Assembly (NCBI RefSeq): GCF_001427985.1
Contig: NZ_LMSA01000002.1
Location: forward strand, 1,170,811 to 1,234,810
Direction: 5' to 3'
Source of the DNA: Knoellia sp. Soil729
Lineage (GTDB): Bacteria; Actinomycetota; Actinomycetes; Actinomycetales; Dermatophilaceae
DNA length: 64,000 bases
Part shown: positions 28,791 through 38,931 of the stretch, piece by piece
How the letters are laid out: each line of letters opens with the position of its first letter
How positions within the stretch are numbered: the stretch's first letter is position 1
The notes under the pieces: model-generated
Seen by the model: the letters and a program-made list of their open reading frames with translations, nothing else
What the model was told of the DNA's origin: nothing
Databases searched by the model: none
Program-made: the position numbers and the translations under genes

Positions 28791-29669
28791 CTAACGACCG
28801 CTGACTGAGCCAGAACTGGTACGGCGAACCCGGGAAGACAGAGAATGGACCCGATCCCGAATTAGCCGCGTTGTCTCTGCGGCCTCCGGAGCCGCGCCTG
28901 GGATGGCCAGGATCACAGCCCCTGTGCCAAGCACCAGTAGCAGGATCAAATCAGTAGTTGGGAGAGCCCCGCCCGCCGGCCGGCCCGACGAGCGCGCCAT
29001 CTCGACGAGACTCACGACGAGCGCCCCGAAGAGCGCCCACCGCTCCAGTCTTCGTCTCCAGAACGACGGACTTGTGCCTAGGGCAAGAAACCCTCGAGCA
29101 GCCACCAGGAGCCCGAGAGCGACTACCAGCCCTTGCGCTAGGGGCTGGGCGCCGAGCGATGCTGCGCAGAATGCAATGGGAAATCCGAAGACCAAGGGCG
29201 CATACCTGGCCAACTTCGTGCGCCTCGGGACCAGGCGCCAACCGACCTCGGGCGGGCGGCGTTCGGGAAACGGCATGACCTCGACGCGGTGCTGCCGCAT
29301 TGAGCCGGTTAGCAGCCAGAGGGAAGTCCAGCCGGCGACGACGGTCGGCCAACGCACCGAGAGGGCGGGGTGCAGAGGATTGAGTCGCCACGACTTGGTC
29401 TCACCCGGTTCGAGCCGCAGTGGCAGGCCCAAGTCCCGAGTTAGGTCCAGACCGCCTCTGCCCCCGGCTCTCCCTCCGATCACCATGTGCTCGATCGACT
29501 CTGCAGTCCGGCCCGCGTTGAAGACACGCAGGACCAGCACCTCTTGATACGCCAGGGAATGAATTCGTAGCGCCGGGCCAGCTAAACGCCAAGACAGCAC
29601 CGCCCAGATAACACCAGTTAGTGCGATGGTCGCAGTTGCCATCGTGATCCCCCGAGCCAACCAATCCAT
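28791..29669 (-). CDS. polytopic membrane protein, unknown function
   Basis: A 292-residue protein when started at ATG 29669. One membrane helix at the N-terminus (about 9-28), a soluble domain of about 130 residues, then three to four helices (about 160-260) and a basic/Ser-rich tail. No family recognised. It is the first gene inside the integrative element; codon use is somewhat less GC3-biased than in the core. It seems intact. Confidence 0.55.
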   Translation of the reverse strand: MDWLARGITMATATIALTGVIWAVLSWRLAGPALRIHSLAYQEVLVLRVFNAGRTAESIEHMVIGGRAGGRGGLDLTRDLGLPLRLEPGETKSWRLNPLHPALSVRWPTVVAGWTSLWLLTGSMRQHRVEVMPFPERRPPEVGWRLVPRRTKLARYAPLVFGFPIAFCAASLGAQPLAQGLVVALGLLVAARGFLALGTSPSFWRRRLERWALFGALVVSLVEMARSSGRPAGGALPTTDLILLLVLGTGAVILAIPGAAPEAAETTRLIRDRVHSLSSRVRRTSSGSVSGR

Positions 29670-29821
29670 GGCGACACTATGCACATGACCACCGACAATC
29701 CGGAGGAAGCATTGGGTTCGCACCTAGATGAGTTCAATCTGTGCCGGCGGGAGTCGCAATGTGTGTCCTGCCAGACGTCGATGCGGTGCCCTAGCCTGCG
29801 TGACATGACAGGCTTGATCAG

Positions 29822-30028
29822 GTGAACCTGGGGATCGCCGCGCTGCAGCCCCTGTACCAGCTCATCGCGTGGTGTAACGGCTACCGGTGGGAGGCGCCGT
29901 GGCGGGAACTGCGGCCACCGGACGAGGTCATCGCCAGGGCGCTGGCGCTGCGGGATGAGGGTTTGCGCAGGCACTTTCGTGACAAGGATGCTCGCCCGCA
30001 GGTGCCCACGATCCAGGTCACGTCGTGA
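29822..30028 (+). CDS. small protein of unknown function, possibly N-terminally truncated
   Basis: A 68-codon frame from GTG with a hydrophobic N-terminus (LQPLYQLIAWCNGYRW) and a charged helical C-terminus. The stop overlaps the GTG of the next gene as GTGA, a sign of a real operon. No family recognised. It may be a phage- or element-borne gene whose 5' part has been lost. Confidence 0.4.
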   Translation: MNLGIAALQPLYQLIAWCNGYRWEAPWRELRPPDEVIARALALRDEGLRRHFRDKDARPQVPTIQVTS

Positions 30029-30456
30029 GCGGCGCACTGATCCGGTGGCTGCCCCTGGGCAGACCGGTGCAGCTCGACAATGGGCGCCACCTGACCATGG
30101 ACGCTGGCAGCGTGGATGACTGGGCGCGCAGCTTGGACCTGGTGCCGGTGCTGCTTAAGCACGACCCGCACCGGCCAGTCTGATGGGTCACGAAGGCGCG
30201 AGTGAGCACCCGCTGCCTGTACCTGTTCGGTGAGCTGGACGACACGTTCGACCCCCGCTCACGCGCAGCCGGTCATGTCATCCGGAGTGGGATCGTGCAG
30301 GGGCCTGTCGCCCCTGGTGACCAAAAGGCAGGGCAGGGCAGCAGCGTCTATGCGGACGGGCGATGGGGCCCCGGAGAGGTCTACTCGTTCCCCGAGTTGA
30401 GCATCGTCGGCACGCCACGCGCTGCGAAGGCCCGTTGGCGAGCCCCGCGCCGCTGA
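30025..30456 (+). pseudogene. element-encoded protein with in-frame TGA at codon 53
   Basis: One frame runs from GTG 30025 to the stop at 30454-30456, broken by a single in-frame TGA at 30181-30183. The part before ends VLLKHDPHRPV; the part after begins WVTKAR and ends LSIVGTPRAAKARWRAPRR. The HD-P...G-V wording faintly recalls phage prohead proteases, but this is weak. A GTG at 30202 could restart translation of the distal 84 residues. A shorter paralogous tail lies at 30842-30970. Confidence 0.5.
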
Positions 30457-30550
30457 CGGACTCGCACGGCTTGCGGCACGCGTCCCCGATCGTCGTGTCT
30501 CGACAGATGGACCGCCGGTCACCGGGTCATCTGGTCGCGGCTCTCAGCCT

Positions 30551-30775
30551 CTACTTGGTGTAGATCTTGTCGCCGGACTTGCAGGGCAGGCCCATGGGAG
30601 CCTCTGTGGCCGGGTTGAAGATGCAGGGCGGGAGCCCGGCCTCCCACAGGTCGCGGCGGCTCCGCTCTTCCTAGTCCATCGTGTTCAGTTGGAGAAACCC
30701 AAGGACAGCGATACCCACCAAAACGAAGATCCAAGGCAAGCGGGACTTGCGAGGCTGGGTCACTGGCTGGGCCAT
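30551..30775 (-). pseudogene. small membrane protein with in-frame TAG at codon 35
   Basis: A 75-codon frame from ATG 30775 with one membrane helix (LPWIFVLVGIAVLGFLQL), interrupted by TAG at 30671-30673 and then continuing for 39 sensible codons (EERSRRDLWEAG...CKSGDKIYTK) to a second TAG. The distal part has two cysteines, as in small exported phage or plasmid proteins. One C-to-T change in a CAG codon would explain the stop. Confidence 0.5.
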
Positions 30776-30841
30776 CCTGGCTCCTGTTGAACGATGGATG
30801 TGTAGACAACCTGCAGGTTTTCACGCCCGGAGAGGTGGAGT

Positions 30842-30970
30842 GTGCGATTCGGCGAGATTCGCCTTAGGAGCCGAGTTTGCACCGCCGGGCGGGTGTCCTG
30901 GTTCCCCGGTCTGAGCGTGGTCGGCACCCCGCGGGTACCGCGGGCGCACTGGGAGGCGCCGCGCCGGTGA
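30842..30970 (+). pseudogene. remnant paralogue of the 30025-30456 product
   Basis: A 42-codon frame (GTG 30842) whose C-terminus, FPGLSVVGTPRVPRAHWEAPRR apart from the first bases, matches the C-terminus at 30391-30456 (FPELSIVGTPRAAKARWRA) nearly residue for residue. The upstream part is not similar. It looks like the leftover 3' end of a duplicated gene. Confidence 0.5.
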
Positions 30971-31025
30971 CGAACGCGATCAGAGTCCCAGCAATCGGTC
31001 AGGACCGGTGGGGGTGAATGTAGCC

Positions 31026-31400
31026 CTAACTACCCAGCCAGTCCGGAAGTGCAGACGGGTCGAGCTGCAACAGCTCCTTTGGTGCGTCCTCCAGTCGCCC
31101 ACGCGCGATGACACCCGGCTGATCATGGAACTCAAGCACCAAGTCCACACGCGCGTCACCTGTCAGGTTGGGTAGCGGCCACAGGTCAGGAACAGACAGT
31201 GGGTAGGTCCCGGAAGCGGGGTTGCGCTACAACACCACGGTCAACTCGCGGATGACTTCCAACGGCGCGCCTGCGCCGAGATCAACGCCATGCAGGGAAG
31301 AGAGCTTGGCCAGCCACGCGCCCAGGTCCAGCCGGGTACGCGCATCAACGGGCCAACCCTGGCTGGCTGCCTCACCCAGACGTTGGCCTGCTCGCGCCAT
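31026..31400 (-). pseudogene. small element gene with in-frame TAG, 5' end cut near the integrase
   Basis: A 125-codon frame from ATG 31400 to TAG 31026-31028, interrupted by TAG at 31227-31229 (between IRELTVVL and RNPASGTYPLSV). The downstream half is well-formed coding sequence (ARVDLVLEFHDQPGV...LDPSALPDWLGS). The start lies only 11 nt from the first recognisable integrase codon on the opposite strand, so its true 5' end may have been removed. No family recognised. Confidence 0.5.
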
Positions 31401-31411
31401 GGCTTCCTGCT

Positions 31412-32602
31412 CGGTCGATCTTCCCGTACCGGAACGGCTTCGCGGCTGACGTGTGGATCGTGACGCCGAAGGGCCGTCGGCAGCGCAAGACCGTCTACGG
31501 GAAGACCCGGCCGGAGGTCCACGACAAGTGGCTCCGGCTCCACGAGCATGCGCGGCGGGGACCGATGGTGCCGGTCTCCCCGCGCCTGCGGGACTTCCTC
31601 GAGCGGTGGCTGGAGGAGACGGTGCGGCCGACCCTGTCGCCTGCCACCACCTCGAACTACGAGATGTTCTCGCGGCTGTACATCGTCCCGGACCTGGGCG
31701 ACCGAAAGCTCGACAAACTGATGGTCCGCGACGTCCAGGTATGGGTGAACACGCTGCGGGTCCGCTGCCAGTGCTGCTTCCAGGGCAAGGATGCCGCACG
31801 GCCGGAGCCGCAGTGCTGTGCCGTTGGCGCGTGCTGCCACGAGGCCGCCTCGGACTGGACGGTCCACCAGGCGTGGCGGGTGCTACGCGGTGCGCTGACC
31901 CAGGCAATGCGCGAAGAGCTCGTCTTCCGCAACGTTGCCGCGCTCGCTCGTGCGGGTACCCATGCCGCGGTCGAAGAAGATGCCGGTGTGGACCGTCGAC
32001 GAGGCGCGGCGGTTCCTCACGTCGGCGCGCGCGGATGGTGACCCGATGTATGCGGGTACGTCCTGCTGCTCTCGCTCGGGCTGCGTCGGGGGGAGTTGCT
32101 CGGGTTGGCCTGGGAGGACGTCGACCTCCAGCAAGCGGAGGTGCTCATCGCGTGGAAGGTACAGCGGGTCGACCACCAGCTGCTCCGGCGACACACGAAG
32201 ACGCCGTCCTCGGATGCGCCGCTGCCACTACCCGAGATCGCGGTGCGGGCACTGGAGCGGCACCGGGTCGAGGAGGCCAGGCGGCGGCTTGCGGCGGGCG
32301 ACATGTGGGGCGATTGCGGCTTGGTCTTCACGACTCGGCTCGGCGAGCCTGTCGACCCACGCAACTTCCACCGCGACTTCAAGCTAAAAGCCGCGAAGGC
32401 CGGCGTGCCCGTTGTCCCCATTCACTCAACTCGACGAACCTGCGCCAGCCTCCTCGTCGCACTTGACGTCCACCCGAGCGTGGCAATGGCCGTCTTACGC
32501 CACAGCCGAATCGCCCTGACGATGGAGATCTACTCCCAAGTCTCGTCGACCTCTACACGAGATGCGCTCCGACGGCTCGGCAGCGAGTTTGCGGCTGACT
32601 GA
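31412..32602 (+). pseudogene. tyrosine recombinase (phage-type integrase), frameshifted
   Basis: Integrase similarity begins at RSIFPYRNGF (31412), without a start codon nearby, and ends at 32602. Core residues survive: LGLRRGELLG (first Arg), HSTRRT (His-x-x-Arg), RHSRIALTMEIY (His and Tyr). Two frameshifts interrupt it: a 4-nt tandem duplication at 31941-31950 (CGCTCGCTCG) and a 1-nt loss near 32053-32055. They cancel, leaving about 105 nt out of frame, across WTVDEARRFLTSA. An N-terminal arm-binding part and SAM-like domain are present. A cysteine-rich insert (CQCCF...CCAVGACC) lies between them. Non-functional as read unless these are sequencing errors. Confidence 0.85.
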
Positions 32603-32626
32603 TCGGTCACTCGTCGCTCGCCGGCA

Positions 32627-33079
32627 TTACGCCACGGGCTCGTCATCCTCAAGGTCGTCTGGCGCATCGACATACCTCGCGGCTTCACGGATCCGCGACC
32701 TAAGCGGCAGCCAATGGGCGCGTCGCGCTTCACGACCATGAGGATCGCCGGCTACCCGTACGACTCCGTGCGACACATCAGCCTCAGTCGGGTCATGGAC
32801 GACCCCAGAGTGCGATGTACGCGCTACTGCGACCGAGAAGACCGCGAGAGCGTGGGTTGTCCACTCGACAAGGGTACGAGCACTTCCTCTCGGTACGTGA
32901 AATCCGACAGATACCGACAGGCCCGATCCATGGTCGTAGGTGAATGCATCCGGTTGGAGTATCGGCTCCCCAGTCATTGCGTCCAATGCCACGCAGGACG
33001 GTTTGCGTGGGATCCGCCGCAAGAGATTCGAGTCATCCGGGATGCTCGCGTCGTCCCAGACCCAAGCGCCCTCACTCAC
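32627..33079 (-). CDS. third gene of the TIGR04255-like operon, unknown function
   Basis: A 150-residue protein from the GTG at 33079, chosen because it overlaps the preceding stop as GTGA; a GTG 21 nt upstream is possible. Starts with SEGAWVWDD and LLRRIPRK, has a central GVVHDPTEADVSHGVV segment and a charged C-terminus. No membrane segment or signal. I do not recognise the family; similar short proteins with a GVxxDP...H motif appear beside TIGR04255-type genes in my recollection, which needs testing. Intact, unlike most of the element. Confidence 0.6.
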   Translation of the reverse strand: MSEGAWVWDDASIPDDSNLLRRIPRKPSCVALDAMTGEPILQPDAFTYDHGSGLSVSVGFHVPRGSARTLVEWTTHALAVFSVAVARTSHSGVVHDPTEADVSHGVVRVAGDPHGREARRAHWLPLRSRIREAARYVDAPDDLEDDEPVA

Positions 33080-33642
33080 GACGCGAAGAGTGAACGCCAC
33101 CGCGGATTCGATTGCACGACCAAATCACTCAGATCGCTCAGAAAATTACTGGTCTCCAGCAATGGGAGCCACCTGAAGAAGCCAACGACTATCTCCGAAC
33201 CATCGTGGTCAGTCATCCTCAAGTAGGCATCGCCCTCGGCCGGAATAGCGAGCTCCAAGGACATCTTGCTAGCCGACCATAGGGCGATGATCTCGCCCTC
33301 CTCATCCGCGGTAATGTGGGGGAACACGTGCTCTGGCTTTTGGATCTGCCGGAGGACCCGCAAGAATCGAACGGCTGCACGCGGGTTGGTCCGCTCTTCC
33401 CTGAGAAGTTCGGAGAGTTTGGCCACCGCGAACTCGAAAGCCTCATCGTGGGTGCGCGACTCCCGGACCAAGTTGCGGTGTTGAGCGAGTGTCGCGGCAG
33501 CACTCACCACGGACTTCGATGCAGGCGATGAACCTGCCCCGACAGCGCGGGGGCGCAACCAGGACTTCGCGCGTGGTGCGAATCCAGCGACGAGCCCTGT
33601 CGCACTCATGGCCACGCTCGGTTCAAACGTTACGGTCGTCAC
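33076..33642 (-). CDS. second gene of the TIGR04255-like operon, unknown function
   Basis: A 188-residue soluble protein from the GTG at 33642, which overlaps the first gene's stop as GTGA. Residues about 50-105 are helical (HDEAFEFAVAKLSELLREER). The C-terminal half has a beta-rich pattern (MSLELAIPAEGDAYLRMTDH). No catalytic motif or membrane segment seen. Stop overlaps the third gene's start in the same way. No family recognised. Confidence 0.6.
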   Translation of the reverse strand: MTTVTFEPSVAMSATGLVAGFAPRAKSWLRPRAVGAGSSPASKSVVSAAATLAQHRNLVRESRTHDEAFEFAVAKLSELLREERTNPRAAVRFLRVLRQIQKPEHVFPHITADEEGEIIALWSASKMSLELAIPAEGDAYLRMTDHDGSEIVVGFFRWLPLLETSNFLSDLSDLVVQSNPRWRSLFAS

Positions 33643-34421
33643 TTCTGCCCCCAGTTCTGTCGCATGCCCTCTGATGTCCACTCTACAAAGGTGCGGATGA
33701 GGTCGTCATGCGCAACCTTGATACCAGACTCTGGTGACAGCTCACCCTCGGCCTCACTCCGCGTCACCAACTGCAAGGTAATCCCGATGTCTTCTCCCTC
33801 GGCCGTTGCAGACACCCATACAGGACGGTCTTTGTCGCCCTCGGAATGGTAGTGGCGAGAGAACATGGTCCCCTCTCGAAGTGAAGGGTTGGCGATGTAG
33901 TCCTGATTCCATCCGGTGAGAATGCCGAAGGCGTACGTGTCGATCGCCACCTCGGGAATCTCATTTGTGTAGACGCACTCTGCAACCTTCACTACTAATC
34001 GGCTGCCGCCAGCGGAGCTTACTTCGTCACAGAAACGACCGAACCGGGCCAACAGTTCCTCACACAGTCGCTCGAATCCCGGATACACGGAAGCAGCGTC
34101 AAGATCAGGGTCGAAGTTCCAAAGCACGCCGAAGCGGTCATCCTGGAAGAAGATGCTCTCACCCGAGTCCGGCTTCTCCATTTCGGTGAATGGGAGTGGC
34201 CAATAGTCATCCTGACCGATGAATGCGACGTCACGAGTAGGCTCGGTTATGGATGCCCTAGGCGGAGACTGCACGATTTCGGGATACTCCGTCCGCCAAA
34301 GCCCAAAGAGTGAACTCGTGTGAGCGGCGCTTATGCGCTCCTCAGCTTCGAAGTAGAATGCGAGTCTGACGCTGCGCACTGGCGGCCTGGTGAAACTGAG
34401 GGTGTCAGACCGTTCTGCCAT
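33639..34421 (-). CDS. TIGR04255-like protein
   Basis: A 260-residue protein that fits the sporadic TIGR04255 family: N-terminal LSFTRPPVRSVRLAFYF, then a YPEIVQSPP segment, a central FFQDDRFGVLWNFDPD (compare the usual QxDRFxxNWR region) and YPGFERLCEELLARF. The family has no known function and is scattered among bacteria, often near mobile genes. ATG start at 34421. First of three coupled genes; with no intact mobility gene besides them, they are the cargo of the element. The call is from motif resemblance only. Confidence 0.6.
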   Translation of the reverse strand: MAERSDTLSFTRPPVRSVRLAFYFEAEERISAAHTSSLFGLWRTEYPEIVQSPPRASITEPTRDVAFIGQDDYWPLPFTEMEKPDSGESIFFQDDRFGVLWNFDPDLDAASVYPGFERLCEELLARFGRFCDEVSSAGGSRLVVKVAECVYTNEIPEVAIDTYAFGILTGWNQDYIANPSLREGTMFSRHYHSEGDKDRPVWVSATAEGEDIGITLQLVTRSEAEGELSPESGIKVAHDDLIRTFVEWTSEGMRQNWGQK

Positions 34422-34738
34422 GACACGAGGCTATATCACCCGGTTCGCTTGCTCTGGGAGATGAGACGAACGCTGCCGGCCGCGCCTGATCGACCGGTCA
34501 AGGGGCTGATGCCGCGGGACGCTCCTCAACCACTCGGACCCAAACAGGCGGCTGCATTACTTTGCTGGAGTACGGGGGCGGCCAAGGAACCTTCCGATGG
34601 ATGGAAAGGGCCCCTGACCTGCGGTGGAGCCAAGGGGACTCGAACCCCTAACCCCCTGCTTGCAAACTAGATGCTCGTGAACGCAAGGAACGCATTGGCC
34701 TCTGGTTGAAGGACCGGCCAGCGGCCTACAGTGAGGCC
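34422..34738. other. 317-nt non-coding stretch with att-like repeat
   Basis: Upstream region of the TIGR04255-like operon (its promoter should lie in 34422-34500) followed by the tRNA-Ala-like fragment at 34603-34667. No other feature recognised. Confidence 0.5.
34603..34667 (-). repeat. tRNA-Ala 3'-half-like fragment, right end (att-like)
   Basis: On the minus strand it gives an anticodon loop TTTGCAAG side, a variable region and a complete T-arm (GTTCGA-like GGGGTTCGAGTCCCC), ending in the acceptor 3' strand GGCTCCA. The 5' half of a tRNA is missing; the sequence diverges right at the anticodon loop (after TGCAAA). About seven mismatches to the intact tRNA-Ala over 44 nt, so it came from a different, imported tRNA copy. 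Confidence 0.7.
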
Positions 34739-34957
34739 ATGGCCAAGCAGAAGAAGACCTGGTCGGACCTCACTGTGGACCAGAAGCGCGCCATCTATGT
34801 GGGCGGAGCCGCCGAGGCGGTGCTCACGATCGCAGCGTTGCGTGACCTCGCGAAGCGTCCGTCGGTGCTGGTGCGCGGACCAAAAGCGGCGTGGGTGCTG
34901 GCGTTCTTCGTCCAGCCCTTCGGCCCCTTGACCTACTTCCGGTTCGGCCGGCGATAG
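34739..34957 (+). CDS. small membrane protein, PLD-nuclease N-terminal-like
   Basis: A 72-residue protein from ATG 34739. It has a short hydrophilic N-terminus, a hydrophobic stretch around residues 14-29 and a second one at about 43-61 (AAWVLAFFVQPFGPLTYF). The end resembles the short 'PLDc_N' membrane proteins of actinobacteria. Function unknown. It lies between the att-like fragment and the intact tRNA-Ala. Confidence 0.6.
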   Translation: MAKQKKTWSDLTVDQKRAIYVGGAAEAVLTIAALRDLAKRPSVLVRGPKAAWVLAFFVQPFGPLTYFRFGRR

Positions 34958-35006
34958 CGCAGCCCGCCCATCCCGACTCCCGCTCTTCCGCTCATTGCGG
35001 CTGATG

Positions 35007-35075
35007 AGCACGCGAGGAGACGCTCACCGTTGACGGCCTGCGCGCGAACGACGTGGGCACCAAGCCGAAGGCCCT
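35007..35075 (-). pseudogene. fragment of an AhpD-like peroxidase gene
   Basis: Bases about 35007-35067 closely match 22593-22650 inside the peroxidase-related gene. The minus strand encodes [13 protein letters not shown], against [13 protein letters not shown] in the intact copy. Only about 20 codons remain and the frame is broken. It lies next to the tRNA-Ala 3' end, so it probably arrived or was cut during integration events there. Confidence 0.65.
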
Positions 35076-35113
35076 TTCCCGCGTGGGGAAAGGGCTCTTG
35101 AGCGGCGCGATTG

Positions 35114-35186
35114 TGGAGACTAGGGGGTTCGAACCCCTGACCCCCGCCTTGCAAAGGCGGTGCTCTACCAGCTGAGCTAAGTCCCC
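35114..35186 (-). tRNA. alaT: tRNA-Ala (anticodon TGC)
   Basis: A 73-nt cloverleaf: acceptor GGGGACT paired with AGTCTCC (one G-U), D-arm GCTCAGCTGGTAGAGC, anticodon stem CCGCC/GGCGG with loop TTTGCAA, T-arm with GGTTCGAACC. CCA is not encoded (CAA follows the discriminator). It lies between gyrA and ppiA as in other actinobacteria, and its 3' half is the likely integration target of the neighbouring element. Confidence 0.95.
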
Positions 35187-35216
35187 GTGCCCCCGGCCCC
35201 GTGAGGCAGGGCGCTG

Positions 35217-35360
35217 TCAGCTGCCTGCGGTGGGGGTGACCGCGGGGCGGTCGTCGGTGGCCTCGGCCCACAGACGCTGGTCGGCGCCCTGTGCGTCGAG
35301 CTTCTTCTTGACCAGGCCGGCCGTCAGCGCGGTCAGGGCAACGAAGAGGATCTTCTTCAC
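35217..35360 (-). CDS. DLW-39 family micro-protein
   Basis: A 47-residue protein with a GTG start: hydrophobic N-terminal helix (KKILFVALTALTAGLV), a basic turn (KKK) and an acidic tail with QRLWAEATDD, the place of the DLW motif that names the DLW-39 family (here RLW). These micro-genes lie between the gyrA-side tRNAs in many actinobacteria. Function unknown. Membrane-anchored or peripheral by prediction. It is between tRNA-Ile and tRNA-Ala on the same strand. Confidence 0.8.
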   Translation of the reverse strand: MKKILFVALTALTAGLVKKKLDAQGADQRLWAEATDDRPAVTPTAGS

Positions 35361-35391
35361 GAGAACACCACCTGTGGGGTCGAGGATCGGG

Positions 35392-35468
35392 TGGTGGGCC
35401 TAAGAGGACTTGAACCTCTGGCCTCTTCCTTATCAGGGAAGCGCTCTAACCGTCTGAGCTATAGGCCC
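35392..35468 (-). tRNA. ileT: tRNA-Ile (anticodon GAT)
   Basis: A complete cloverleaf: acceptor GGGCCTA with TAGGCCC, D-arm GCTCAGACGGTTAGAGC, anticodon loop CTGATAA (GAT), T-loop TTCAAGT. Discriminator A at 35395 and an encoded CCA at 35392-35394. Lies downstream of the gyrB-gyrA operon, as in mycobacteria. Confidence 0.95.
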
Positions 35469-35533
35469 GTCGCCGATCCGGCGGCGCCACCTGCACGGTG
35501 ACGCGAGAGACGAGGTTACCTCACGCCCCCGGC

Positions 35534-35582
35534 CACAAACAAAACGGTATGCCGGCCGCTGTCGTGCGCGGCCGGCATACCG
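35534..35582 (-). terminator. rho-independent terminator of the gyrB-gyrA-DUF3566 operon
   Basis: A perfect 14-bp stem (CGGTATGCCGGCCG at 35545-35558 with 35569-35582), 10-nt loop, followed on the minus strand by TTTTGTTTGTG. It contains the word GTATGCC and its complement as the stem core. It lies 95 nt after the DUF3566 stop. Confidence 0.85.
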
Positions 35583-35677
35583 GCTGTGGAAGGGCGACTT
35601 CACCCCGGAAGCTCTCACTTCGCAGCATGGCGGCGGTCACGCGAGGTGAGAGAAACCCACTTCAGGCGGGAAAGGGG

Positions 35678-36198
35678 TCAGTCGTCGGTGAGGGTCAGCT
35701 GGAGGCCGCCCACGAGGCTGCTCGACACGTTGTAGAGGAAGGCCGCCAGGGTCGCGAGCGCCGTCATGAGGATGACGTCGATGACGCCCACGACGATCGC
35801 GAGCGAGACGACCCGACCGAAGCCGAGGAAGTCCATGATGTCGAACGTCTGGTTGCCGTCCTGGATGATCTGCCCGACGAGGCTGTTGACCTGGTCGAAG
35901 ACGCCCATACCCGCGAGGATCGTCCAGAGCACGGAGACCATCACGACGCCCGCGATGCCGAGCGCCACCGACAGCAGGAACGACATCTTCATCGCCGACC
36001 ACGGGTCGACCCGCGAGACGGTGAGCCGCACGCGACGTCCCGTGCCGCGCGCCGGCGCCGGAGCCCGGCTCGGTCCCGCTTGGGTCGCCCCACCCTGCGT
36101 CGCGGCACGCGCTGCCTGAGGACGCTGCAGTGGTCGCGTGGGCTCGGCGGAGGGACCCGATGACGACCTCATCGTGGTGCCTGCCTGGTCAGCCGTGC

Positions 36199-36202
<4 letters not shown>
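35678..36202 (-). CDS. DUF3566 membrane protein
   Basis: A 174-residue protein with a disordered, Ala/Pro/Arg-rich N-terminus (about 1-58), and two membrane helices (about 72-98 and 130-160) of the DUF3566 domain. This is the counterpart of mycobacterial Rv0007. It is translated from a GTG overlapping the gyrA stop (GTGA), so it is co-expressed with DNA gyrase. Function unknown; membrane location. Confidence 0.9.

Positions 36203-38931
<2,729 letters not shown>

Larger units (their letters stand above)
28414..34667. mobile_element. decayed integrative element, tRNA-Ala-associated
   Basis: A segment of about 6.25 kb lies between two imperfect direct copies of a tRNA-Ala 3' half (28414-28476 and 34603-34667). 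It contains a broken tyrosine integrase, several broken small genes and one intact three-gene operon. The signature word GTATGCC/GGCATAC, frequent in the rest of the window, was not found inside. GC is slightly lower and AT-rich codons are more common in 32.6-34.4 kb. The intact tRNA-Ala lies at 35114-35186 on the minus strand, so the element lies on the 3' side of the tRNA gene, as expected for tRNA-targeting integrases. Confidence 0.7.

Noticed and set aside
28435-28794. Open frame across the left edge of the element
   Set aside because: It runs through the tRNA-like repeat, lacks a ribosome site and gives a protein without recognisable features.
34603-34667. A second functional tRNA gene
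   Set aside because: Only the 3' half exists; no acceptor 5' strand or D-arm is present upstream on the minus strand.
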